A stretch of DNA of 64,000 nt, taken from the NCBI GenBank assembly GCA_041394985.1, contig JAWLBI010000001.1, forward strand, positions 2,790,001 through 2,854,000. The letters are read 5' to 3'. Under the pieces are notes generated by a model, which worked only from the letters and a program-made list of their open reading frames with translations, did not search any database and was not told the DNA's origin. The stretch comes from JAGLON01 sp041394985. Lineage in GTDB: Bacteria; Zixibacteria; MSB-5A5; GN15; JAAZOE01. Made by a program: the position numbers and the translations under genes. Shown here piece after piece: positions 40,010-48,425 of this stretch (position 1 is the first letter of the stretch; each line of letters opens with the position of its first letter).

Positions 40010-42601
40010 TTAATCGCACCCGAATTGCGGAGCAGCTCCCCCGTTGAAAATGTAATTCACCAGATGAACGGCATCGCCGATATTGACGCTGCAATCACCG
40101 TTGGCGTCACCTGCCGCCTCCGGTACCGGACCGGGGCCTCCCTTGAAAATATAATTCACGAGATACACGGCATCGCCGACATTGACCGAGGTATCGCCGT
40201 TGGCATCGCCGGCAATGTACTCCGGACCGAAGGAATACTCACCAAAGAAGACCAACAGGCTATCTAACACAGCCGACCGGCGGGCGAACCGTTCTTCGTT
40301 ATCTCCCAACCCCTCAAATCCAAACCCAAAGAACATCGACTTGTAAACACCGGCATACGAGACTGCCGACGGATCTCCCGACCCGAAATAGCGCGCCTCG
40401 ACAACGCCGCCGTTGACGGCCGTCAAATGATCCGGGGACGTCTGATTTCCGGCACTGCCGAAACTCTGTATTACCAGCGTATCGAAATCATTGAGTACAA
40501 GTCCTCCGGCATCCGGAAGCATAAACGGCACCATGCTGCTCGATGTATATCCTGCGTGGAGGTAGTCGGAGAGGAAACTCGGATTCAGAGTCGTCAATTG
40601 CGCCGCTATCCCCTGTCCGCTCATAAAGAGGTTACCACCGGCATCCATAAACGATTCCAGTGCGGTGATATCGGCCGAACTAAGCGGATTGGTTTGATAA
40701 TCGCCGGTAAACCAGACAACGGTGTTATAATTATTCATAACCGAGGCGGAGACCGAACCTGAAGTCGTCACATCCCAATGGGTGTGAGTAATCCGCTTAT
40801 CGGACAGCGACGGCAGGAAATAATCCTCATAGGTATCGCCGTTGTCATCGTCGACCAGCAGAATTCTGTTGCCGCCGATATTTTCCTCGACTGCAAATGT
40901 CGAAAAATATTGCCCGTCATTTGTCGAGAACGTGATAAAGAAGCTGTCGATACGGGCGGCATAATCGACCGGGATTTCGAATTCAATCGGCTCGGATGTA
41001 TTATTCACAACCAACCCCGCCGGGAACGTCCCGAGCGTGGCCGCCGGTTTCGTAAAGAGTAATTCGGGATCGTCGGAACTCAGTGACAATTCGACATTCG
41101 TTACGTCGCTCCATTCGCTCTTCACGGCCAGGAAAAACTGGACCGTCTCCCCCGGTTCGAGGATTCCATCCCCGTCGCCATAGGCCGCATCGGAAAATGA
41201 ATAATCCTGAATGCGATAATACGGCGAGGTGATTTCCACCCGGAAATCGACTGTCATTATCGAATCGGAATCTGAAATATTGAACACGGACACCATCGTC
41301 TCGATGCCGTCGTAGTTATTCGAATTCGGCATCGTCGTTTCATCGAAGGTTTTGACCATCAGTCCGCCGGGATACGGGTCATCGACGTCGCCGGAATTGA
41401 CATTGTACTGTAAATCGAAATCACCGTCGGCCTGTTCGACCATGACGATCGGATGCCATTGTTCGGAATTGCTGGAGGCATTGTCATCGATGTGATAAAT
41501 CAGTAGTCCATGTCCCGGCAAATAGGTATCGTATCCATAGGGCTGCTTGTTTTCGACAAGGAAATACTCATTGCTGATAATGCCATTCGGCCACAGGCGA
41601 TAGATCGCCTTATTCCATTCCGTCGCCGGGATGTCGACCGAAACCATATCCGATGTAACATTAACCGGATCGACCCAGCCCATTTGGTATTTGCTCCAGG
41701 CGCAGAAGGCGGCCGGAGTTCGCGAGCTGTTATTGTAGCTGCCGCCGGACATCACGGCCCATCGGCCGGTGCCGCGGGAGTCATAGTCATAGTCGTATAA
41801 ATCGGGCAAGCCCAGGACATGTCCGAACTCATGGCAAAAGACGCCGATCGGAATCAAGCCGGAACTGGACGGGCTTTCTTCAGGCTCCATCGAATATGTC
41901 GAAATCCAGACGCCGTCTCTCTGTACGGCATTGACGCCCCACTTGTGCGAGTGCACTTCGCAGTCGTTTCCGGTTTCTTCATACCCGGTACCGGCGTGGA
42001 CAATAAAAACACCTTCGACCCAGCCGTCACCATTCACATCATACTGCGAGAAATCGACATCGGGATCGGCCAGAGCAAGCGCTTCTTCCGTCAGTCTCTG
42101 GGCATTATTGGGATAGCTGCCGAATCCGTGAGATCCGTCGCAGAAGTTCGTATAATAATCGTGATTTTGCGAAACTGTATACCATCCGGCGATATCGCCG
42201 TCGACGGTCAATTCGCCATAGGAATTTTCCAGATAAAACTCGCGCATCGAACCCGTGGGGATGACTCCCTCGGAGAACAGTAAATCCTCGAAATCGCTCT
42301 GCTGGCCGATGTACAGGCCATCGGTGTATGGTTTATCCGGGAAGTCGACGAGAATAACGAGGGTATGCGCGGTTGCTGCCTTATCGACAAACGACGCTCT
42401 AGCCAGTCCCTGCTCGTTAAGACTCGGCGCATTGACGCCCTTAGCGCGGGCAGCTTTCATGGACTGCACGAACTCATCGTACGTCCCTTCGTTTTTCATT
42501 TTCTGAATAATTTCCTCGGACGGAGGCACCGCAGCGATTGATGCGGTCAGGAGGCTCAGGCATACGATTAGTCCTAAGCAGGTGCGAATAAAATACGACA
42601 T
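40010..42601 (-). CDS. Secreted M6-family metallopeptidase with dockerin-like tail (copy 2)
   Basis: An 863-residue paralogue of the peptidase at 37304-39886 with the same architecture. It has a signal peptide (MSYFIRTCLGLIVCLSLLTASIAA), the M6 domain with HEFGH at 257-261 and VLGLPDLYD, and a beta-sandwich (DGILEPGETVQFFLAVKS). An alpha/beta domain (NRILLVDDDNGDTYEDYF... YNTVVWFTGDYQTNPL) and two dockerin-like repeats (GDANGDTSVNVGDAVYLVNYIF and GDANGDCSVNIGDAVHLVNYIF) follow. I use the ATG at 42599-42601, which has GGAG 5 nt upstream and directly begins the signal peptide. A longer reading from 42685 would put the promoter inside the gene. Confidence 0.93.
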   Translation of the reverse strand: MSYFIRTCLGLIVCLSLLTASIAAVPPSEEIIQKMKNEGTYDEFVQSMKAARAKGVNAPSLNEQGLARASFVDKAATAHTLVILVDFPDKPYTDGLYIGQQSDFEDLLFSEGVIPTGSMREFYLENSYGELTVDGDIAGWYTVSQNHDYYTNFCDGSHGFGSYPNNAQRLTEEALALADPDVDFSQYDVNGDGWVEGVFIVHAGTGYEETGNDCEVHSHKWGVNAVQRDGVWISTYSMEPEESPSSSGLIPIGVFCHEFGHVLGLPDLYDYDYDSRGTGRWAVMSGGSYNNSSRTPAAFCAWSKYQMGWVDPVNVTSDMVSVDIPATEWNKAIYRLWPNGIISNEYFLVENKQPYGYDTYLPGHGLLIYHIDDNASSNSEQWHPIVMVEQADGDFDLQYNVNSGDVDDPYPGGLMVKTFDETTMPNSNNYDGIETMVSVFNISDSDSIMTVDFRVEITSPYYRIQDYSFSDAAYGDGDGILEPGETVQFFLAVKSEWSDVTNVELSLSSDDPELLFTKPAATLGTFPAGLVVNNTSEPIEFEIPVDYAARIDSFFITFSTNDGQYFSTFAVEENIGGNRILLVDDDNGDTYEDYFLPSLSDKRITHTHWDVTTSGSVSASVMNNYNTVVWFTGDYQTNPLSSADITALESFMDAGGNLFMSGQGIAAQLTTLNPSFLSDYLHAGYTSSSMVPFMLPDAGGLVLNDFDTLVIQSFGSAGNQTSPDHLTAVNGGVVEARYFGSGDPSAVSYAGVYKSMFFGFGFEGLGDNEERFARRSAVLDSLLVFFGEYSFGPEYIAGDANGDTSVNVGDAVYLVNYIFKGGPGPVPEAAGDANGDCSVNIGDAVHLVNYIFNGGAAPQFGCD

Positions 42602-42664
42602 GACGACTCCCAGCGAGTAAAATGGTGTGCTCTTAAGTCCGTGAGGCGGCGAAGAATATGTCGA

Positions 42665-42692
42665 AATATACATGTAACGATGCAATTGTCAA
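42665..42692 (-). promoter_or_regulatory. Sigma-70-type promoter of M6 peptidase copy 2
   Basis: On the minus strand TTGACA (42687-42692) is 16 nt from TATATT (42665-42670). These are the same hexamers and the same spacing as the copy-1 promoter, although the spacer sequence differs. The leader to the ATG is about 57 nt. Confidence 0.65.
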
Positions 42693-42759
42693 CACCTTTC
42701 GCCCATTTGCACAGTGATACGAAGGTTAAAAGAGAGTTAATGGTTCCATTTATTCCTGT

Positions 42760-43479
42760 TTAATACGCGGGTACGGTTTCCTGCATGCCGAGGAATCTTC
42801 TGATAACCGCAAACGTATTAATAGGAGCCATTTCCAGCGTATGATTGAACTGGTCGCCCGCCCCTTCTGAGGCATCATCCGAAATAGTCCGTACGACAAC
42901 GAACGGCCGGGAATTCATCAGGCAGACCTGGGCAACGGCGGCCCCTTCCATTTCGGTCGCAACGGCGCCGAATTCGCGCTGAAGCGAGGCAATGATGTTC
43001 TTGTCGGAAATAAACTTATCTCCTGATACAATAGTCCCAACGACCATCTGCGGGCGGTCGGAGCGACCGGCGAACACCTCGTCGTAGGCCTTATTCATGC
43101 GTCTGAGCATTATCGGGTCGGCTTCCATCATGCGCCCGACCGAGGGTACCTCACCGAGTCGTCTGCCGAAGGCGGTCAGGTCGACATCATGCTGCACGAG
43201 ATAGTTCGCCATGACTATATCGCCGCGCTGCAAATACGGCACAACGGAACCGGCCAGTCCGGCCAGTATGATTTCATCGACATCGAATTTATCGATAAGA
43301 ATTTGCGTGGATACCGCGGCATGCACTTTTCCCACGCCGCATTTGACCATGACGACTTCCCGATCATCGATGTGACCGGTATAGAATTTCATTCCGGCGA
43401 TTGATTGTTTCTTGTCGATATCGGCATAGTCCTGAAACAGCCGGATTTCTTCTTCCATTGCCCCCATGAGACCGATCAT
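42760..43479 (-). CDS. mtnN: 5'-methylthioadenosine/S-adenosylhomocysteine nucleosidase
   Basis: A 239-residue nucleosidase that cleaves adenine from MTA and SAH in methionine salvage. It begins MIGLMGAMEEEIRLFQDY, the family N-terminus. Catalytic residues are in TEMEGAAVAQVC (Glu) and VRTISDDA (Asp), with VSGDKFI at the substrate loop. I use the ATG at 43477-43479, preceded by GGGAGAA. The longer reading from 43521 adds 14 atypical residues. It stands alone in the minus orientation, 96 nt before the methyltransferase gene's end. Confidence 0.94.
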   Translation of the reverse strand: MIGLMGAMEEEIRLFQDYADIDKKQSIAGMKFYTGHIDDREVVMVKCGVGKVHAAVSTQILIDKFDVDEIILAGLAGSVVPYLQRGDIVMANYLVQHDVDLTAFGRRLGEVPSVGRMMEADPIMLRRMNKAYDEVFAGRSDRPQMVVGTIVSGDKFISDKNIIASLQREFGAVATEMEGAAVAQVCLMNSRPFVVVRTISDDASEGAGDQFNHTLEMAPINTFAVIRRFLGMQETVPAY

Positions 43480-43575
43480 GAGCTTCTCCCTGTCAGGCGT
43501 CCATACATATAGCCCCATCAATTACATATTGTATTATCGGACAACAGATTGGGGGACTTAACCGGGATTGGCGCT

Positions 43576-44316
43576 TTATTTGGTCGCGACGGCGACTAAG
43601 TTGTTGGAATCGGCCTTATACGGCTCGGTCAGGCTTAAATCAGAGTAGAATTCGACTTTTGAAAACCCGGCGATTCGAGAGGACACCTCGATGACATCGG
43701 TGTTGATGGGCAGGATTTTCTCGGAAATGAATTGATGGCTGGTCTGGCCCATATTGTGTTCTATGACTAACACATTGAGCCGCACTGCTTTTTCTTCAAA
43801 ATCGAAGAACCGGACAAATGTGTAGTTTTCTTTCGAGCTGACTTTGATAATTCGCTGATCCTTGCTGCGGTATTTTATGAAATTGACCAATTGGATTATG
43901 GCGACGCCTCCGGGTTTGAGGACTCGTTGAAACGATTTCATCGAAAGCGCCAGCCGCTCGCCGGTCTCGACTCCGACCAGTGAATTGGCCAGACAGAAAA
44001 CGCCGTCGAAGGTATCGGTCCAGGCGTTGGGCATCGTTTCGAAATATTCTTTTTCCGTAGGAAATTCTACACCTTCGCGGAGCGCATTTTTACGGGCCAG
44101 TTCGAGCATCTCGGCGGAGGCATCGAGCCCGGTAACGTCTACCCCGTTCTTGGCCATGATAATGGAGTGGACGCCGGAGCCGCATCCGGCATCGAGGGCC
44201 TTCTTGATATCGTATTGTGTCAGGATATTTTTTATTGTCCCGAAATCGTTGACGAGACGATTCGCGAAATCGGTCATGAGGTCATAATATGGGGCTATTT
44301 TTGCAAAATCGGTCAT
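43576..44316 (-). CDS. Class I SAM-dependent methyltransferase
   Basis: A 246-residue methyltransferase of unassigned substrate. It begins with the common YYDLMTDFANRL and has motif I KALDAGCGSGVHSIIMAKNG, then VTGLDASAEMLELARKNA, and FDGVFCLANSLVGV at motif IV. RVLKPGGVAIIQLVNFIKY follows. It is probably a small-molecule methyltransferase. The start codon shares one base with the stop of the upstream NapH-like gene (TAATG), so the two are translationally coupled. No further context fixes a substrate. Confidence 0.9.
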   Translation of the reverse strand: MTDFAKIAPYYDLMTDFANRLVNDFGTIKNILTQYDIKKALDAGCGSGVHSIIMAKNGVDVTGLDASAEMLELARKNALREGVEFPTEKEYFETMPNAWTDTFDGVFCLANSLVGVETGERLALSMKSFQRVLKPGGVAIIQLVNFIKYRSKDQRIIKVSSKENYTFVRFFDFEEKAVRLNVLVIEHNMGQTSHQFISEKILPINTDVIEVSSRIAGFSKVEFYSDLSLTEPYKADSNNLVAVATK

Positions 44317-45443
44317 TATCTCCTGCCCGGATGAGAGTATTCCGCTCCTTCCATTTGTTCGGTATGCTGCCGATATTCTTCAATGGAAATCGAATTTTGC
44401 CACGGCCCGAACAATTTGAAGGCGAACAGCATTCCCCAAAATACGATAATCACGGCCAATGCCCAATATTTTTTATTGATTCGTTTCTTATTCGGGGCAA
44501 GCTGCAAATCGAGTGACGCCGGGACCGGGCAGACATCGATGCAATCGAGGCATCCCGAGCATTCATCCGAGCGGACCTGCTTGATTTCATCGACCTTGAT
44601 AAATGACGGGCAGGCCTTGGCGCACTTTCCGCAGGAGATACAAATATCGGTATTGCGTTTGATCTTGGCCGGACCGAATAGTGAAATCAATCCGAGCAGG
44701 CCGCCATACGGGCAAAGATAGCGGCACCAGAATCCTCGCAGGATAATCGACAGTCCGAATAAGATAACCACCGTCCACAAGGCGAAGGCATCAATCTCGG
44801 TGAAGAATTTCAGCATCTTGATGTCGGCGACTTTGTTGTACGGCGAATCGACGAAGGATCGGATATCGGTGTTTGACATCGAGAAGAAAATGGCATAGAC
44901 GAAGAAGCCGAGGAGGATGTACTTGAGCGACCGGAGCGGATAATCCAGCCATGCCGGGAGTTTTAACCGAAGGTAGGATTTTGACAGAGGTTTTCTCTTC
45001 CTGCCGCCGAATATGACCGCGATGGCATTGGTGGTTTTGTCGCCGATATTGCCTATCAATTCGGAAATCAATCCGACCGGACAGACCCAACTGCAGAAGC
45101 TTTTCTTGAAGAGAAGCGAGACAATGACAATCGCCAGCAGGATGATCAGTGATGCCGGATGAATCGTATTGAGTGTTCCGGAAATGAACCAATCGCGGAG
45201 GGATATTAATCCCGACAGTGGCAGGTATCCCTCTACTCCGGGCGGGCGTGTCGGAGCGGCTCCGATGCCGCCGGCTTCGAGGTATTTCACGAACAGATAG
45301 AACTCGACACCGATCCAGACGCTGACGGCGAGTGAAAACAACTGCGCGATAAAGCGCAGTTTGCGGGTGGAGAACTTGGGTGTCTGTTCGTTTGGTGTAT
45401 CGGACATTACTTTTATACTCGTTTGCTCAGTATTCTTAATCAT
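44316..45443 (-). CDS. NapH/MauN-like membrane 4Fe-4S ferredoxin protein
   Basis: A protein of up to 375 residues with about five transmembrane helices and two CxxxCP-type loops (FCSWVCPVGLISELIG and WCRYLCPYGGLLGLIS). Two 4Fe-4S binding motifs follow (CISCGKCAKACPSF and CSGCLDCIDVCPVP). A final helix (YWALAVIIVFWGMLFAFKLFG) precedes a polar tail. This is the layout of NapH/MauN/RdxA-type quinol-linked electron-transfer proteins. No partner reductase is nearby, so its electron acceptor is unknown. The start may be the ATG at 45407. The downstream methyltransferase is translationally coupled. Confidence 0.9.
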   Translation of the reverse strand: MIKNTEQTSIKVMSDTPNEQTPKFSTRKLRFIAQLFSLAVSVWIGVEFYLFVKYLEAGGIGAAPTRPPGVEGYLPLSGLISLRDWFISGTLNTIHPASLIILLAIVIVSLLFKKSFCSWVCPVGLISELIGNIGDKTTNAIAVIFGGRKRKPLSKSYLRLKLPAWLDYPLRSLKYILLGFFVYAIFFSMSNTDIRSFVDSPYNKVADIKMLKFFTEIDAFALWTVVILFGLSIILRGFWCRYLCPYGGLLGLISLFGPAKIKRNTDICISCGKCAKACPSFIKVDEIKQVRSDECSGCLDCIDVCPVPASLDLQLAPNKKRINKKYWALAVIIVFWGMLFAFKLFGPWQNSISIEEYRQHTEQMEGAEYSHPGRR

Positions 45444-45561
45444 GGATTCAATATATCAGAGATACGAAAGATCGCCTTGATTTAGGTCAAAAAGATAGTG
45501 GGAACCCAATCTCGTCCCATGAGTGGGACATTGGATGGACAAACCTTCCTATTACAGGCGC

Positions 45562-45606
45562 GGGTCATCGCGAGCCCTTCTTAGGGCGTCGCGATCTCAG
45601 GATGTA
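45562..45606. repeat. Inverted partial copy of the 140-nt repeat
   Basis: In reverse complement it reads ACATCCTGAGATCGCGACG, then CCTAAGAAGGGCTCGCGATGACCC. This matches the first part of the two direct repeats downstream, with the hairpin arms changed by paired substitutions (TTGCGA to TCGCGA on both sides), so the hairpin is conserved. Confidence 0.65.
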
Positions 45607-45632
45607 ATATAGAATTTAAGGCTTAGGTTGAC

Positions 45633-45772
45633 ATCCTGAGATTGCGACGTCGCTGGTCCGCCCAGGTGGACGCGCTCCTCGCAATGACCGGGAGAATGAA
45701 AAAAATTTTTAATTGAGTTCGTAGGCCGGAATTTCTTACAATCCGCCAATAGATTTGTGCCCCCAATAATAC
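45633..45772. repeat. 140-nt dispersed repeat, copy 1
   Basis: It begins ACATCCTGAGATTGCGACG, forms a long imperfect hairpin with CGCAATGACC, then continues through GGGAGAATG, an A/T run, TTGAGTTCGTAGG and a second hairpin (GCCGGAATT...AATCCGCC) to CCCCCAATAATAC. It is nearly identical in order and length to copy 2. Confidence 0.85.
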
Positions 45773-45851
45773 GACTGGTGGCCCATCCCTTTTTTGGCCC
45801 TGCAATAAAGGGTGGGTTCCCGCATTACGGAATACGATAAGAGTACACCTT

Positions 45852-45991
45852 ACATCCTGAGATTGCGACGTCGCTCGTCTAAGAAGACTCGCTCCTCGCA
45901 ATGACCGGGAGAATGAAAAAATTTTTTAATTGAGTTCGTAGGGCGGATTTTTCTTACAATCCGCCAATAGATTTGTGCCCCCAATAATACG
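45852..45991. repeat. 140-nt dispersed repeat, copy 2
   Basis: It has the same length and module order as copy 1, with most differences in the first hairpin loop (CGTCTAAGAAGACTCG against GGTCCGCCCAGGTGGACG). The hairpin pairing is kept in both. It is followed directly by another short inverted repeat (GCAGATTTG...CAAATCTGC, about 45993-46016). Confidence 0.85.
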
Positions 45992-46067
45992 GCAGATTTG
46001 AAGACAAATCTGCCCTACGAACTGGATACCCGCTTTCGCGGGTATGACATTCAAACTTAAAGAAAAC

Positions 46068-47516
46068 TCATTTCCGGATTTGCGCCAGCAGGTTTTTTAC
46101 GTATGGAATCAGTTCCGTGCGGGCGATGGTTTGCTGGATGTTTTCCGCCTTCAGCCACTCCTCGCGGTCGCTGACTTCTTTCGCCTGCTCGCGCCCGGCA
46201 ATCAGGTTCTTGACCGTTATCTGATTGTTCTTGTGCTCATCCGAACCGAGGATCACCGCAACCGGTACACCGATCTTGTCGCCGTACTTGACCTGCTTGG
46301 TGAAATTGCGCGTCTCGCCGAGGAAAATCTCGGCCTTGATACCGGCCGCTCGCAATTCATTGAGGATTTTAATATACTCGCCGGTCAATTCCGCATCCAT
46401 CGCTGTTACGAGGACATCCGACACCGTGTCATCGGCTGAGATCAGCCCGCGCATCATGAGCGCCGCCAGCAGGCGGTCGACTCCGGCCGATGCACCAACT
46501 GCGGGAATTTTGCGGCCAAGGAACCGCTCGACCAATCCGTCATAGCGCCCGCCGGAAAAGATTGAACCAACCTCGGGCACATCAAGCAGATTCGTCTCGA
46601 ACACCGGTCCGGTGTAATAGCCGAGGCCGCGCACGATGGTCACATCAATAATCGTCTTTTCTTTGGGAACGCCGAAATAGCCGAGATACTCGACGATTTC
46701 CTTCAACTCGGTAATCCCCTCTTCCGCCTCGGGGACACCGGCCAGCATTTCGGAGACTTTATCGAGCACATTCGCCGCATTCGTTTTTTGCAATTCGAGA
46801 AATGCGACAAGGGTATCGATTTTTTCGTCGGGAAGATTCAATCCTGGGATTTTATCGCCGGAGACGTCGGTCCTGCCCGGTCCGAGTTCCAGCTTGACAG
46901 CCTCTATCCCCTGCTTTTCCAGCTTATCGATGACGCGGAAGACATCCGGCGCCGTATCTTTGTCGATTTCCGCAAATTCGGCCAAGCCGTTCAGGATTTT
47001 CCGGTTGGAAAAGCGAATGGAATAATTATCCAGCCCCAACTTCTCGAATGATTTACAAATCGCCGCCATGATCTCGGCGTCGGCGAGCATCGAGGCCGTG
47101 CCGACGGAATCGATATCGAACTGGGTGAATTCGCGAAAGCGCCCCGGTCCCGGCTTATCGACGCGCCAGACCGGCGCGAATTGATAGCGGCGAAACGGCA
47201 GCGGCAGTTCGGGATTGCCCGCGACGAATCGGGCCAGTGAAGCGGTCAGTTCGAACCGCAGAGCCATATCGACTTTTTCCGGGCCGGTGAAATTGAAAAT
47301 CGTCGCCAGATTGTCCTCGCCATAGTCGGCGCCCTTGAGCACCTCAACTCGTTCCAGCGCAGGGGTCTGGAGCGGCGAATAGCCAAACGATTCGAACACC
47401 TCGCGAAACACCGACACCATTTTCTGGCGGGCGATTTCCTCGCGCGGCGGATAATCCTTGAAGCCTTTAAGAACTTCCGGTCTGATTTTTTTTCTTTTAT
47501 TGGGATTATTTTTCAT
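46068..47516 (-). CDS. hisS: Histidyl-tRNA synthetase with divergent (alphaproteobacterial-type) motif 2
   Basis: A class II synthetase of about 482 residues from the ATG at 47514-47516. Motif 1 lies near GFKDYPPREEIARQKMVSVFREVFESFGYSPLQTPALER. Motif 2 is FAPVWRVDKPGPGRFREFTQF; most bacteria have FRHERPQKGRYRQFHQ there. The histidine-A motif appears as VRGLGYYTGPVFE and motif 3 as VGASAGVDRLLAAL. The C-terminal anticodon domain is present. An ATG at 47552 is an alternative start. Any longer reading would overlap the tRNA-His gene, so I exclude it. The neighbouring tRNA-His lacks the G-1 that ordinary HisRS needs. Confidence 0.95.
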   Translation of the reverse strand: MKNNPNKRKKIRPEVLKGFKDYPPREEIARQKMVSVFREVFESFGYSPLQTPALERVEVLKGADYGEDNLATIFNFTGPEKVDMALRFELTASLARFVAGNPELPLPFRRYQFAPVWRVDKPGPGRFREFTQFDIDSVGTASMLADAEIMAAICKSFEKLGLDNYSIRFSNRKILNGLAEFAEIDKDTAPDVFRVIDKLEKQGIEAVKLELGPGRTDVSGDKIPGLNLPDEKIDTLVAFLELQKTNAANVLDKVSEMLAGVPEAEEGITELKEIVEYLGYFGVPKEKTIIDVTIVRGLGYYTGPVFETNLLDVPEVGSIFSGGRYDGLVERFLGRKIPAVGASAGVDRLLAALMMRGLISADDTVSDVLVTAMDAELTGEYIKILNELRAAGIKAEIFLGETRNFTKQVKYGDKIGVPVAVILGSDEHKNNQITVKNLIAGREQAKEVSDREEWLKAENIQQTIARTELIPYVKNLLAQIRK

Positions 47517-47560
47517 GATTGGCCCATGGATATTCTTGTCGTTGAGGCTCATAATAACAA

Positions 47561-47634
47561 TACTGGGGGGCGGGGTCGAACCGCCGGCCTCCTGATCCAC
47601 AGTCAGGCGCTCTGACCATCTGAGCTACCCCAGC
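47561..47634 (-). tRNA. tRNA-His (anticodon GTG) without encoded G-1:C73
   Basis: A 74-nt cloverleaf. The acceptor is GCTGGGG with CCCCAGT, then TA, D-arm GCTC...GAGC, anticodon stem CCTGA/TCAGG with loop CTGTGGA (anticodon GTG) and T-arm GGCGG-TTCGACC-CCGCC. The first pair is G1:U72, the discriminator is A73 and the base at -1 is U. Bacterial tRNA-His normally encodes G-1 paired with C73. CCA is not encoded. The 3' end is 9 nt from the earliest possible hisS start, so they may be co-transcribed. Confidence 0.93.
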
Positions 47635-47718
47635 ATGACAAGCTGTATATAATAAATGTTATCGCCGTTAAGTCAAGAGATTTAACGCGGAGAAGCGAGA
47701 TCTTGTTCCGGGGGGATT

Positions 47719-48411
47719 CTATTCGTGGCTCGGCGGCAGTGAATCGACGATACTGATGACGCCATCGACCATTTTCACGATAGTGGTATCGAGCCTACCG
47801 ACTCGCCTATTCTTCCACGAGACGCAGGAGTCGGCGACATACCGCTCGCACTCTTTCTCGATTGTCGTGGTCACACCGATTGTTCGGCCCATGTTGTCGG
47901 AAAAACCGGTGTGCTCGGGCTGAATGGCGATATGAATTTCGACCGTCCCGGTCAGCGGATGAATGTTGTAATTGTGACAGACCAGAGACATGAGAAGCGT
48001 GCTGTCCTGAGGGGCCAGTGGAGGCGTAATTGTCCCATCCGGCCAGTCGGCCATTGCGGCGACTTTCATGCGGCTGAAATCGGGCTCCGAAAAATTCAGG
48101 CCGACCCATTCCCACGAACCGAGGAGCGTTCCGCTCGTATCCACCGCCATCTCCAGCCCTTCCTCGTTTATTTCATCGAGGACGAATTCGATAAACGGGT
48201 TATCCTCGATCTCAAGATTGAGTTCGACTCCGGCAATCGTGTCGAACGGATTGGCCAGATAAACGGGAATTCTAACGAGCGGATCCTGCGGCGAGACCTG
48301 AACGGGCGGCATCCAGACGCGGACGCGGGGCGTCACAGAATCGGACTGAGCCGCACTCAGGCCACTCAGTCCGAGACAAATCATCGCTATGACAACAATA
48401 GCTTTTCTCAT
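47719..48411 (-). CDS. Secreted protein with a cohesin-like beta-sandwich domain
   Basis: A 230-residue exported protein. A signal peptide (MRKAIVVIAMICLGLSGLSAAQ) is followed by a single domain of about 190 residues beginning VSPQDPLVRIPVYLANPFDTIAGVELNLEIEDN. This is the pattern of cohesin-type domains (a strand with VPVYL-x-N and an A-G-x-x-hydrophobic turn). A similar stretch, IYLDVYLSNPQDSVAAFSLVLQLDN, occurs in the large protein at 61224-63878. Two cysteines near residues 187 and 195 could pair. It might be a partner for dockerin-like tails of the window. That is inference; no binding can be shown from sequence. Confidence 0.7.
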   Translation of the reverse strand: MRKAIVVIAMICLGLSGLSAAQSDSVTPRVRVWMPPVQVSPQDPLVRIPVYLANPFDTIAGVELNLEIEDNPFIEFVLDEINEEGLEMAVDTSGTLLGSWEWVGLNFSEPDFSRMKVAAMADWPDGTITPPLAPQDSTLLMSLVCHNYNIHPLTGTVEIHIAIQPEHTGFSDNMGRTIGVTTTIEKECERYVADSCVSWKNRRVGRLDTTIVKMVDGVISIVDSLPPSHE

Positions 48412-48425
48412 GCAAATACTACACG

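Larger units (their letters stand above)
45444..46067. other. Repeat island between the NapH-like gene and hisS, no gene
   Basis: These 624 bases contain two 140-nt direct repeats (45633-45772 and 45852-45991), an inverted partial copy (about 45562-45606) and further short hairpins up to 46025. The open frames here consist of repeat sequence. I see no convincing coding region. The promoter for the NapH-like gene must lie at its right end, but I see no clear match. Confidence 0.75.

Noticed and set aside
45623..45901. Open frame across the repeat island
   Set aside because: It consists of the two direct repeats read through; the sequence is repeat-derived rather than protein-like.
45444..46067. 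CRISPR array suggested by repeated sequence
   Set aside because: Only two 140-nt copies plus one inverted fragment, no short regularly spaced repeats and no cas genes.
47553..47600. Longer hisS reading starting at 47600
   Set aside because: It would encode protein through the tRNA-His gene; the conserved synthetase sequence begins well after the ATG at 47516.
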